DNA of 11,689 bases from Sphaerochaeta sp. (GTDB lineage Bacteria > Spirochaetota > Spirochaetia > Sphaerochaetales > Sphaerochaetaceae): positions 1 to 11,689 of the forward strand of contig DMOO01000137.1 of assembly GCA_003456855.1 (NCBI GenBank). The letters run 5' to 3'. The translations under genes were made by a program, and so were the position numbers. This document shows, piece by piece, positions 1 through 6,642 of this stretch. Every line of letters begins with the position of its first letter. Position 1 is the stretch's first letter. The notes under the pieces are model-generated. The model saw nothing but the letters and a program-made list of their open reading frames with translations, was not told where the DNA came from and did no database searches.

Positions 1-932
1 GCCGCTTCTGCAACAAGGTCTGGAATGCAAGCCGCTACATCCTGGGAAATCTTGAGGGACGCACTCTTGTTCCTGTGAAGGATTGTGACCTTACGGAACT
101 TGACAGATGGATTTATTCACGCCTTGATTCTGCGGTGCGAAGTGCAAAGTCTGCATTCGAGAATTACCGCTACAACGACGGTGCATCTGCCCTGTATGAA
201 TTCTTCTGGAACGACTTCTGCGACTGGTATGTCGAGGCTTCCAAGCTTTCACTGTACACCGGTGACGATGCTGAGAAGGATAGAGTTGTCTCAATACTGA
301 TGGATATCCTTGCAGAGTCCATGAAGATGATGCATCCGATGCTCTCCTTCATCACAGAGGAGATATGGTCAAAGCTTCCGAATACGGAAAACAAGGTAAT
401 CAATGCATCTTTCCCAGAGTATCTTGAGAGCAGAAAGTTCCCTGAAGATGCCCATTTGATGGCTGCAATGCAGGAGTTGGTCAGAAGTGTCAGAAACATG
501 AGAGCTGAGCTTGGAATCGGAGCTGAGAGAAAGCTTAGGATAGTTGTCAGAACAGACGAGGCCGGTGTGCTTTCATCCTTCATGAGGGATCATATCGACC
601 TTCTGAAGGTGTTTGCCAATGCTGATGACCTGAAGATCGATGACAACGGCTCACTGGACGTTTCTGGAGCCTTCCCGATTGCTGGACAGGGCTTTGAGAC
701 CTATGTCTTTGTTAGAGATGCAATTGATGTTGACAAAGAGATTTCCAGACTTGAAAATGATATAAAGAAGACACAGGCCTTGCTTGAAGGTGTCGAGAAG
801 AAGCTTTCAAACGAGAAGTTCATGGCCAATGCAAAGCAGGAAGCCATAGACAAGGAGATGGGTAAGAAGGCTGAGTTCGAAGAGAAGATCGAGAAGTCCC
901 AGAAACATATCGATATTCTCAAGTCTTTTTAA
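1..932 (+). CDS. valS: Valyl-tRNA synthetase, C-terminal part (5' end outside window)
   Basis: This is the last 309 codons of a class I aminoacyl-tRNA synthetase that charges tRNA-Val in the cytoplasm; the reading frame is open from base 3, so the gene begins upstream of the window. The visible part opens with RFCNKVWNASRYIL, the typical ValRS sequence that follows the catalytic core. It continues through the helical anticodon-binding domain (LDRWIYSRL, then FWNDFCDWYVEASK, then MHPMLSFITEEIW). It ends in a charged coiled coil (about the last 70 residues, rich in Lys/Glu heptads), which in ValRS is the C-terminal tRNA-contacting arm. Full-length family members are roughly 880-950 residues, so about one third is seen. 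The HIGH and KMSKS motifs are outside the window. The stop codon is 16 nt before the next gene, which is probably co-transcribed. Confidence 0.97.
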   Translation, partial: RFCNKVWNASRYILGNLEGRTLVPVKDCDLTELDRWIYSRLDSAVRSAKSAFENYRYNDGASALYEFFWNDFCDWYVEASKLSLYTGDDAEKDRVVSILMDILAESMKMMHPMLSFITEEIWSKLPNTENKVINASFPEYLESRKFPEDAHLMAAMQELVRSVRNMRAELGIGAERKLRIVVRTDEAGVLSSFMRDHIDLLKVFANADDLKIDDNGSLDVSGAFPIAGQGFETYVFVRDAIDVDKEISRLENDIKKTQALLEGVEKKLSNEKFMANAKQEAIDKEMGKKAEFEEKIEKSQKHIDILKSF

Positions 933-948
933 CAATAGGAGTTAGTCG

Positions 949-1791
949 GTGAAAATCAAAAAATCACTTGTTGTTTTGACCTTAGTACTGATGCTTCTTG
1001 TATCCTGTGCCACTAAGTCAAGCAAGACTTCAGAGCCTGAAGTGGCCCCAGAGGTTGTGACTGCAGAGGTTGTGACCGAAGAGGAGACTCCAGCCATTGA
1101 AGAGACGGAAACGACGGAAACGGCTGCGCCTGTCGAGCAGGAAGCAGAAGTTGTCCAGGAGGAGGCTCCTGCAGAGGAGGTCACCGAGACAGCTGAGCCA
1201 GCCGAAACAGTTGAGACTGTCAAGGATGAATTCTTCTTTGAGGAAGAGGAGTGGGTTGACAATACTCCTTCCACCAGCACACCTGCAGTTGATGGTGATT
1301 ACACCTTCACTGAGGTCGCTCCTGCAGCAGAGGCGCCTGTTGAAGAGACTCCAGCTGTTGCAGAGGCTGAAGAAGTCGCCACAGAGGCCACAGAGGCTTC
1401 CGAAGCCCCGGTAGAGGTTGAAGCATCAGCTGAAGCGGAAACCGCTGCTCCTGAGCCTGTAGAGACCGTTTCAGAACCAGAGGTGGTTGAATCCGCAACT
1501 GAGGCAGTGAAAGAGCCTTCTGCTGTGATGGCAGTGCTTGAGAAGATTGGTTTCTTCATCATGCATGAAAAGCTTCTCAGCATCGGAATCCTGACCTGTG
1601 TTGTAGGTCTTGTCTACCTTATCATAGTTCTGATCAAGACTGCTGACAGAAGGCCGAAGAAGAGTGATGACTATTACTACAATAGAGAAAGGGCCTTTGA
1701 CGAAGAGCCTGAGACCCAGGAGAAAACCGAAGATGTCCAGGTCTCCAGTGAGGACGATGAGTTCCTGAAGAATCTGCTTTCAAACGACTGA
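949..1791 (+). CDS. Acidic low-complexity lipoprotein with a C-terminal transmembrane segment
   Basis: Unrecognised 280-residue envelope protein. It starts with GTG, preceded by AGGAGT six bases upstream. Residues 1-20 are a lysine-led hydrophobic signal peptide ending in LVSC, a lipobox that would acylate Cys20. Residues about 21-195 are very rich in Glu, Ala, Val, Thr and Pro, almost certainly disordered, with a short aromatic/acidic patch (DEFFFEEEEW) near residue 95. Residues about 209-230 form a strongly hydrophobic helix followed by KTADRRPKK, which by the positive-inside rule puts the C-terminus in the cytoplasm. The tail is acidic again. A lipid anchor plus a membrane helix at opposite ends is unusual: the lipid could sit in either membrane, with the linker in the periplasm. 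It is probably co-transcribed with valS and ends at the terminator just downstream. Low-complexity sequence makes similarity-based naming unreliable, and no function is proposed. Confidence 0.8.
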   Translation: MKIKKSLVVLTLVLMLLVSCATKSSKTSEPEVAPEVVTAEVVTEEETPAIEETETTETAAPVEQEAEVVQEEAPAEEVTETAEPAETVETVKDEFFFEEEEWVDNTPSTSTPAVDGDYTFTEVAPAAEAPVEETPAVAEAEEVATEATEASEAPVEVEASAEAETAAPEPVETVSEPEVVESATEAVKEPSAVMAVLEKIGFFIMHEKLLSIGILTCVVGLVYLIIVLIKTADRRPKKSDDYYYNRERAFDEEPETQEKTEDVQVSSEDDEFLKNLLSND

Positions 1792-1813
1792 GTGCAATTG
1801 ACATCCTAATTAT

Positions 1814-1841
1814 GGACCCCTTTGATGGGGTCCTATTTTTT
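1814..1841 (+). terminator. Rho-independent terminator of the valS-lipoprotein unit
   Basis: A perfect 7-bp stem (GGACCCC / GGGGTCC) encloses the loop TTTGAT and is followed by TATTTTTT. It begins 22 nt after the lipoprotein stop codon and is the obvious 3' end of the valS-lipoprotein transcript. Confidence 0.87.
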
Positions 1842-2132
1842 GTCCTAAAGTCATATGTTAATTATACTACTATTCACATAAAACAAATTATTTAAATATC
1901 ACTATCATAGCATAATTATACATAAACAATACAATATTTCTGCCAACTTTGCATGATATGAGAGAAAGAGATATTAGAATTATATAACTTTCATATTCGA
2001 AGGCTATCGTATTTCATTATTTTGATAGCTGTGTGGTAGGAAAACTGTTGGAATACATACAAAAAATAGATTAAAACAAAAAAACTCTTGTATAGATTCA
2101 ACCCGTAGTATATATTGTTTTTAGGTGATTTT
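1842..2132. other. AT-rich non-coding region upstream of parA; candidate regulatory or centromere-like DNA
   Basis: This is about 290 bases with no plausible gene and much higher AT than the flanking genes. It holds TATCA or its complement TGATA at 1897, 1903, 1954 and 2023, two of them as the tandem TATCAC-TATCAT. It also holds an inverted pair, GCTATC at 2003-2008 and GATAGC at 2024-2029. The promoter proposed for parA lies at its right end. DNA next to parA-type operons often contains the centromere site bound by the small partner protein. That role here is inference: the repeats are short and only modestly above what AT-rich DNA would give by chance. Confidence 0.35.
2088..2116 (+). promoter_or_regulatory. 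Candidate promoter of parA
   Basis: TTGTAT (2088-2093) and TATATT (2111-2116) are separated by 17 bases. The -10 box matches consensus at five of six positions; the -35 is weak. Transcription would begin near 2123, giving a leader of only about 10 nt that holds little more than the AGGTGA ribosome-binding site. Confidence 0.4.
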
Positions 2133-2894
2133 ATGGCTAAAACGATTGCATTTCATCTTCAGAAAGGTGGAGTAGGAAAAACTACGATTTCAGGGACTCT
2201 TGCGTGCCAGTCTGCACTGGATGGCTTCAGGACTCTCCTTATAGATGTCGATCCACAGGGTAATGCCTCCTCCTGGTTCCTCAAGAAAACGCCAAAGTAT
2301 GAATTGGCGGATGTCGTCCAGGGAAGATGCTATATAAAGGATGCTGTCGTTGCAGTAGAGCAGGTCGAGAACCTCTATCTGCTTCCAACCTTCGGTATCG
2401 GTGGTGTTCTCAAGAACTACAGTGAGACAAAGCTGTCTGAGGAGCCTTTCGTTCTTCAGGACCTTGTCAATGAGCTTTCAAAGGACTTTGACCATATCAT
2501 CCTGGATCTTTCACCAGGTCTCGGTCGTCTTGAGAGGTCCGCAATCATCGCCAGTGACGAAGTAATCACCCCAATGACCCCTGAGGTCTTCAGCTTGGAC
2601 GGACTTGAGATCTTCATCGATGAGCTCAAGCGCCTGAAGAAGAACCTTCGCAGCCAGGTCTGCCATTCAAGGGTCATCATCAACTCATACGATGAACGTA
2701 TAAAACAACATAGAGATATATACAAAGCGGCCCAGGAGGGTTCGTTTGAAGTCTATAAGATTCCAGTAGATCCTGTCTTCAGAAAGGCTCAGGAGGCATC
2801 AATGGCTCCACAGCTGTACAGAGAGAGGGGAAGGGGTCTCAAGGACAAGACCGTCGAGTCTATAATCGCCCTTGAGAAGGTCATCTGGGATTGA
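2133..2894 (+). CDS. parA: ParA/Soj-type partition ATPase
   Basis: 253-residue P-loop ATPase of the ParA/MinD superfamily, which positions DNA or other cargo through ATP-dependent nucleoid binding. The deviant Walker A motif KGGVGKTT is at residues 11-18, with the signature Lys11. LLIDVDPQGN (35-44) is the Walker A' segment, HIILDLSPG (121-129) is Walker B with Asp125, and the conserved region after it (ASDEVITPMTPEVFSLDGL) is also present. There is no N-terminal HTH domain, so it resembles Soj and the short plasmid ParA class rather than P1 ParA. The start at 2133 is preferred over the in-frame TTG at 2115 because AGGTGA lies five bases before it and residue 1 begins the first beta strand. 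The next gene follows after 23 nt and looks like the DNA-binding partner. No parB-like gene is nearby, so whether the cargo is the chromosome, an integrated replicon or something else is open. Confidence 0.93.
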   Translation: MAKTIAFHLQKGGVGKTTISGTLACQSALDGFRTLLIDVDPQGNASSWFLKKTPKYELADVVQGRCYIKDAVVAVEQVENLYLLPTFGIGGVLKNYSETKLSEEPFVLQDLVNELSKDFDHIILDLSPGLGRLERSAIIASDEVITPMTPEVFSLDGLEIFIDELKRLKKNLRSQVCHSRVIINSYDERIKQHRDIYKAAQEGSFEVYKIPVDPVFRKAQEASMAPQLYRERGRGLKDKTVESIIALEKVIWD

Positions 2895-2917
2895 GGCTAC
2901 TAGGGAAGGTATGAGTT

Positions 2918-3166
2918 ATGGCATTGAAAAGAAATCCTGAAGATTCTGTCCAGTACGATGAAGACATCAGCGTAAAAGCCAAGCAGCTTTTCGCAAGTGA
3001 CTCCGGTTCTCGTAGAAGAAAGGAAGAGAAGAAGATTCTCACAACTTTCTCCATCGAGCCGTCAACAAAGAAGGAGCTTGAGGAGCTCTTCGATGACATG
3101 GGTCTTGGTTGGGCAGCAGGAATCAGGTTCGCTCTCAAAGAGTTCTACAAGAAGTACAAGAATTAA
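2918..3166 (+). CDS. Small probable ribbon-helix-helix DNA-binding protein, ParA partner
   Basis: 82-residue protein translated from an ATG preceded by GGGAAGG at a spacing of eight, 23 nt after parA; the two are clearly one operon. Residues 1-39 are polar and charged with a basic patch (GSRRRKEEKK), consistent with a flexible tail. The C-terminal half reads as a strand (residues 40-46, ILTTFSI), then a helix (49-61), a Gly turn, then a second helix (65-79). This is the order of the MetJ/Arc/CopG ribbon-helix-helix fold. Small RHH proteins with a floppy N-terminal tail (ParG, Omega) are known centromere binders and autorepressors of short parA operons, and their tail stimulates the ATPase. 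The role given here is inferred from fold pattern and position; sequence similarity to any named family was not established. Confidence 0.7.
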   Translation: MALKRNPEDSVQYDEDISVKAKQLFASDSGSRRRKEEKKILTTFSIEPSTKKELEELFDDMGLGWAAGIRFALKEFYKKYKN

Positions 3167-3171
3167 TTAAA

Positions 3172-3208
3172 ACCATAGTATTATAATTCGATTCAATATT
3201 TTTATGGT
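3172..3208 (+). terminator. Weak hairpin downstream of the parA operon
   Basis: ACCATA (3172-3177) and TATGGT (3203-3208) can pair, with a second short pairing AGTATT/AATATT inside. It begins five bases after the stop codon of the small partner gene. The stem is AT-rich and there is no clean T-run after it, so it could be a weak terminator or an unrelated inverted repeat. Confidence 0.25.
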
Positions 3209-3247
3209 ATTTCTCCAATAGCTAAATTATATAGGTTTACTATAAAT

Positions 3248-3267
3248 TTTGATGTATTTATATCAAA
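3248..3267. repeat. Short inverted repeat in the parA-glucosidase gap
   Basis: TTTGATGT and ATATCAAA pair around the tetraloop ATTT (eight pairs including one G-T). It lies in AT-rich non-coding DNA and contains the TATCA/TGATA motif also seen upstream of parA. It could be a binding site; nothing proves function. Confidence 0.3.
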
Positions 3268-3293
3268 TCTCTATTAATTCTTATTTGAAAATC

Positions 3294-3349
3294 ATTGTTT
3301 TTATATAAAACTAATTTCTAACTCATATCTTCTTGATATAAAAAACAAT
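3294..3349. repeat. Long AT-rich inverted repeat upstream of the glucosidase
   Basis: ATTGTTTTTATAT (3294-3306) is the reverse complement of ATATAAAAAACAAT (3336-3349) apart from one inserted base; pairing can be extended a few bases outward with one mismatch. A smaller inverted repeat (ATATC/GATAT) lies at the inner edge of the right arm. It sits between the parA cassette and the glucosidase promoter. It could be a regulatory element or a cruciform-forming site. Confidence 0.45.
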
Positions 3350-3361
3350 AATCAAAAAAAT

Positions 3362-3376
3362 GAACTTTAAAAGTTC
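3362..3376. promoter_or_regulatory. Candidate operator palindrome at the glucosidase promoter
   Basis: GAACTT-TAA-AAGTTC is a perfect 6-bp inverted repeat centred about 29 bases upstream of the predicted -10 box, so it covers the position of the -35 region. That is where a repressor or a class II activator would bind. The regulator is unknown; the site does not have the central CG typical of many LacI-family operators. Confidence 0.4.
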
Positions 3377-3394
3377 CAATTCCTGCATTTGGTC

Positions 3395-3400
3395 TATAAT
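3395..3400 (+). promoter_or_regulatory. -10 box of the glucosidase gene, predicting a leaderless mRNA
   Basis: A perfect TATAAT ends six bases before the ATG at 3407, so +1 would fall on the A of the start codon. The -35 region is poor (GTTCCA with a 16-base spacer is the best match) and overlaps the palindrome at 3362-3376, which would suit regulated transcription. Confidence 0.55.
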
Positions 3401-3406
3401 AATCAT

Positions 3407-5014
3407 ATGAATAATTGGTACGAGAATGCAGTCATATATCAGATATATCCAAGAAGCTTCATGGACTCAAACGGTGATGGAATAGGGGACCTTGAAGGCA
3501 TAATCTCCAAGCTGGACTATATAAAGAGCCTTGGTGTCGATGGCATCTGGCTTAGTCCCATCTACCAGAGCCCCATGAAGGATTTCGGTTACGACATCTC
3601 CGATTACAGGGCGATAGATCCCATATTCGGCAGCATGGATGACTTCGACCTATTGGTAAGCAAGGCTCACAAACTAGGTTTGAAAGTCATGATGGATATG
3701 GTTCTCAATCATAGCTCTGATAAACATAACTGGTTTGAACAAAGCAAGTTACGCAATGGAAAGTATACTGATTTCTATGTTTGGAAGGACTCCAAACCAA
3801 ATAACTGGATGGGTTGTTTTGGTGGAAGCGCCTGGGAATATGACGAAACGAGGGGACAGTACTATCTTCACTCGTTCCTGAAGGAGCAGCCGGATCTGAA
3901 CTGGCATGATGAGGAGTGCCGCAAAGCAATCTTCAACGAGGTTCGCTACTATCTGGACAAGGGTGTTGATGGGTTCCGACTTGATGTCATAAACATGGTG
4001 GGAAAGGATCCTGAGTTCAGGTCAAATCCATACATGTTGGGCGAGACTCCTAGACCATATGACATGCAAAACCATATCTACGATAGAAATACTCCATACA
4101 CACATGAGTATATAAGACAGCTGAGGAAGGTCATAGACGAGTATTCTGACAGGGCCTTGCTTGGAGAGATCTCCGTTCAGGGCCGTGGCCAGATGGAGCA
4201 GAGCGCCTCCTATATGGGTGAGAACAACGATGAGCTTCAGCTCTGCTTCGAGTTCTCTCTTGTGAAGCAGCCTCTCAAGGCCAGGAACATAAGAAAGGTG
4301 GCCAGCAGATGGTATGAGCTCTGCAGCATTGAAAAGGGAAGAATCCCTTGTTGGGTCCTTTCCAACCATGATGTTCCAAGGGCAATAACCAGGGTACATA
4401 ACAATGTTGAAACAGCCAGGATGCTTGCAATGTATCTCGTTATACAGAGAGGAGTAAGCGTTGTATACTTCGGCGAGGAGCTTGGTATGCAGAGCAAGGG
4501 CTTCCCCAAGAGCGAGATCCAGGATCCGGTAGGTATCAAGTACTGGCCGTTCCATAAGGGCAGAGATGGTGAAAGACGCCCGATGCAGTGGAACAGCTCG
4601 GAGAACATGGGTTTCAGCCTTGCAAAGCCTTGGCTTGAACCTAACTACACACCAAACTGGAAGGATCTGACTGTGGAGCATGAGGAGACTGATCCAGACA
4701 GCATGCTGAATCTCTACCGAGCCCTGATAAGACTCAAGAAGGAGAGGACGGAGATATCTGACACCGATGCCGTGTTCTCCAACACCGTTCCATCTGGAGT
4801 TCTTGCCTACAGCTTTACAGACAAGGGCAGTGGGAAATGCACGGCAGTCGTTCTCAACATGTCTTCAAGAGAGGAGAGAATAGACCTCAAAGAAGTTGCT
4901 CCTGGCGTTGATGGCCTAGAGGTTTCAATAAAGAGCCTTGATAAGGTTGCTGCAGCAGTAGAGAATGGCGCAATGAAGCTTCCCGCTGGTTTCGGAGTTG
5001 TACTTACTAACTAA
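3407..5014 (+). CDS. GH13 alpha-glucosidase, oligo-1,6-glucosidase type
   Basis: 535-residue cytoplasmic glycoside hydrolase (no signal peptide) that releases glucose from the non-reducing end of short alpha-glucosides. All GH13 signatures are present: DMVLNH (97-102), GFRLDVINM with nucleophile Asp193, LLGE with acid/base Glu254, and SNHD with Asp322. QPDLNW (161-166) is the family region V, and DSNGDGIGD (20-28) is the Ca-binding loop of the GH13_31 group. Val194 directly after the nucleophile is typical of enzymes preferring alpha-1,6 bonds (isomaltose, panose) rather than alpha-1,4, where Thr or Ala is usual. Length is normal. The ATG at 3407 is chosen over the in-frame TTG at 3389 because that TTG lies upstream of the TATAAT box. 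No Shine-Dalgarno is visible, and transcription probably starts at the ATG. No sugar transporter is adjacent. Trehalose-6-phosphate hydrolase is a less likely alternative. Confidence 0.93.
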   Translation: MNNWYENAVIYQIYPRSFMDSNGDGIGDLEGIISKLDYIKSLGVDGIWLSPIYQSPMKDFGYDISDYRAIDPIFGSMDDFDLLVSKAHKLGLKVMMDMVLNHSSDKHNWFEQSKLRNGKYTDFYVWKDSKPNNWMGCFGGSAWEYDETRGQYYLHSFLKEQPDLNWHDEECRKAIFNEVRYYLDKGVDGFRLDVINMVGKDPEFRSNPYMLGETPRPYDMQNHIYDRNTPYTHEYIRQLRKVIDEYSDRALLGEISVQGRGQMEQSASYMGENNDELQLCFEFSLVKQPLKARNIRKVASRWYELCSIEKGRIPCWVLSNHDVPRAITRVHNNVETARMLAMYLVIQRGVSVVYFGEELGMQSKGFPKSEIQDPVGIKYWPFHKGRDGERRPMQWNSSENMGFSLAKPWLEPNYTPNWKDLTVEHEETDPDSMLNLYRALIRLKKERTEISDTDAVFSNTVPSGVLAYSFTDKGSGKCTAVVLNMSSREERIDLKEVAPGVDGLEVSIKSLDKVAAAVENGAMKLPAGFGVVLTN

Positions 5015-5037
5015 AATAACTTTTTGTATTTAAAGGA

Positions 5038-5520
5038 TTAAAGCTCTATGGTCTTTGTGAAGATGCTGGCAATGCCTGCACCTGTATAGACTACTGTGGA
5101 TACAATTATACCCGCAATCAGGACTCCAAGAAGGATGAATAGTATGCTCTTCTTCTTCTCCAGCCCAAGCACCCAGGCACCGATGGTTCCGGTCCAGGCT
5201 CCTGTGATTGGTAAAGGTATGGCCACAAACAACATAAGTCCAAGTAAGCCATACTTCCTAACCTTCTCACCGACCTTTCTTCTTGCCCTTTCGATTGTCT
5301 TCTCGAAAAACCTGTGGTAGACGCTCCATTTGTCCAGCAGCTTGTGCAGAGTTGCAAAGAATATGAAGCCTATGAACGGGACCAAGGCATTTGAGAGCAC
5401 CCCAAGAATGAATGAAAGCCAAAGCGGCACGCCATTGAAGTATGCAAAGGGAATGGCACCTCTCAACTCTGATACTGGTATTATCCCAAAAAGCAAAGTC
5501 AGCAGGTATATTCTAGTCAT
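5038..5520 (-). CDS. COG2426 'small multidrug export' family membrane protein
   Basis: 160-residue inner-membrane protein matching the Sm_multidrug_ex family (PF06695/COG2426). The N-terminal motif PVSELRGAIP (15-24) and the later IPLPITGAWTGTIGAW (101-116) are family hallmarks. Hydrophobic segments lie at about 4-15, 32-57, 91-118 and 126-150, with a basic cytoplasmic stretch at about 60-90 (FFEKTIERARRKVGEKVRK). The family name implies export, but its substrate is not established and the label should be treated as historical. The ATG overlaps the end of the DUF362 gene by 8 nt and is preceded by a strong AGGAGGG inside that gene, so translation is likely coupled. It converges with the glucosidase gene with 23 nt between stops and no recognisable terminator. 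Confidence 0.85.
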   Translation of the reverse strand: MTRIYLLTLLFGIIPVSELRGAIPFAYFNGVPLWLSFILGVLSNALVPFIGFIFFATLHKLLDKWSVYHRFFEKTIERARRKVGEKVRKYGLLGLMLFVAIPLPITGAWTGTIGAWVLGLEKKKSILFILLGVLIAGIIVSTVVYTGAGIASIFTKTIEL

Positions 5521-6640
5521 TCTTCCCTCCTACAGTGATTGCATTAACCGGACACATCTCATGGCAGCAATAGCACCGTATGCATTTCTTCAAATCACAT
5601 ATTACATGTTTGGAATTAGAGTTTTCAATAGGAACAAGTGAAAGTGCCTTCTGGGGACAGATGTTTATGCACCTCTGGCAACGAATGCAGAGATCGTCGT
5701 TGAAAACCGGTTCCGGTTCCTTCCTCTGGTGTATTCTCTGGAACCTGGAGGTCAAAAACGGCAGAAGCAGGGCCTTGAACAGGTTTGTCCTTTTGATCTC
5801 TATTCTCTCAAAGTCATCAATAACAAGATTCTTGGCATCAAGAAGAGGGTAGTCGATGGAATCCGGGAGAAGATGTCGACGTTTTGCCTCCCTCAGAATC
5901 GGGATATCCTCTATTCTGTGTCCCATGATGGTGGCCTGTGCAATGTCCATTGCAAGGCAGCTGTCACTGGCAAGCAGGAGATCCATTGCCCTGGGGGTTC
6001 CATTCGCTGGTCCTGCCCCCTCCATCCCGATGATACCGTCCATCACGCAGAAAGAGGGCTTGATCGTCTCATGAATACCGATTATGACCTTTGCAAAGCT
6101 GTCTCTGCTTGGGAATTTTGCATGGCAAAGGGCCTTGTTCACGTTTGGAATGGTTCCAAAGAGGTTCTTTGTTGCACCCGTTGCGTACATCAGAGCGTGC
6201 GATTTGAACTTGCAAAGCGAGAAGACCAGGTCCACTTTTTCGAGAATTGCGGCCATTGGGAGCTTTAGGCGCATACCTGCCAGCCTTTTTGTGACAGGTG
6301 AATCGGTGAAATCACACCAGATCGCACCTTCTTCATCAACCACATCACGAATTCCGCAGTGTTTTGCGGTGAAAGCAGGGGTGTGCAGGCCTGGAGAGTC
6401 TCCAACATAGATCTCAGAGACGCCGTTCTCCTTCAGAATCCTTATCATCGCTCTTACAACTGTCGGATTTGTCGTTATGGCGGCCTCAGGCCTTGCATCG
6501 GAGAGTATGTTCGGCTTCAGAAGAACCTTTTTGCCCGAGACATCGGGCATGTTGGCCTTAGGGCAAAGCTCCTTGAGAGCCTCATAGACCCTATCTATGT
6601 CATATGAATTGCATTTCTTTATTGCAACAGTATTTGCCAT
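5513..6640 (-). CDS. DUF362 protein with C-terminal ferredoxin-like [4Fe-4S] domain
   Basis: 375-residue protein. Residues about 1-290 match the DUF362 domain (VLLKPNIL at 39-46, the VGDSPG segment at 79-84, KFKSHALMYATGATKNLFG at 144-162, VMDGIIGMEGAGP at 199-211). Residues 315-370 hold two ferredoxin motifs, CIRCQRCINICP (Cys318, 321, 324, 328) and CIRCYCCHEMCP (Cys353, 356, 359, 363), enough for two [4Fe-4S] clusters. No signal peptide or membrane helix is visible, so it is probably cytoplasmic. DUF362 proteins with this architecture are widespread in anaerobes and lack a settled biochemical role; an electron-transfer or Fe-S role is inferred from the clusters only. It starts 2 nt after the stop of the RNA methyltransferase gene with only a weak, distant AGGA, so it probably depends on coupling to that gene. 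Confidence 0.9.
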   Translation of the reverse strand: MANTVAIKKCNSYDIDRVYEALKELCPKANMPDVSGKKVLLKPNILSDARPEAAITTNPTVVRAMIRILKENGVSEIYVGDSPGLHTPAFTAKHCGIRDVVDEEGAIWCDFTDSPVTKRLAGMRLKLPMAAILEKVDLVFSLCKFKSHALMYATGATKNLFGTIPNVNKALCHAKFPSRDSFAKVIIGIHETIKPSFCVMDGIIGMEGAGPANGTPRAMDLLLASDSCLAMDIAQATIMGHRIEDIPILREAKRRHLLPDSIDYPLLDAKNLVIDDFERIEIKRTNLFKALLLPFLTSRFQRIHQRKEPEPVFNDDLCIRCQRCINICPQKALSLVPIENSNSKHVICDLKKCIRCYCCHEMCPVNAITVGGKND

Positions 6641-6642
6641 GG

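Noticed and set aside
942..1583. Minus-strand Ser/Thr/Val-rich frames and a plus-strand Arg/Leu-rich frame in the lipoprotein gene
   Set aside because: These are reading-frame mirrors of the biased GAG/GCT/GTT-rich lipoprotein coding sequence, which itself has a signal peptide, ribosome-binding site and terminator.
1897..1903. TATCACT as an Omega-type WATCACW heptad repeat
   Set aside because: Only a single exact copy was found, whereas Omega sites are arrays of several heptads; one match is expected by chance.
2115..2132. TTG at 2115 as the parA start
   Set aside because: The added residues are not part of the ParA fold, the TTG overlaps the candidate -10 box, and the ATG at 2133 has AGGTGA at proper spacing.
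2133..3166. parA cassette as a recently acquired plasmid or mobile element
   Set aside because: No replication, integrase or toxin genes, no flanking direct repeats or tRNA, and codon use looks like the neighbours.
3389..3406. TTG at 3389 as the glucosidase start
   Set aside because: It lies upstream of the perfect TATAAT at 3395-3400 and has no ribosome-binding site; the ATG at 3407 begins the conserved N-terminus.
4022..4681. 219-codon open frame on the minus strand inside the alpha-glucosidase gene
   Set aside because: It lies wholly antisense to a gene with all catalytic motifs, shows no recognisable domain and has no ribosome-binding context. It is a shadow frame.
5729..6268. 179-codon plus-strand frame antisense to the DUF362 gene
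   Set aside because: The opposite strand encodes a clear conserved protein; this translation has no family features.
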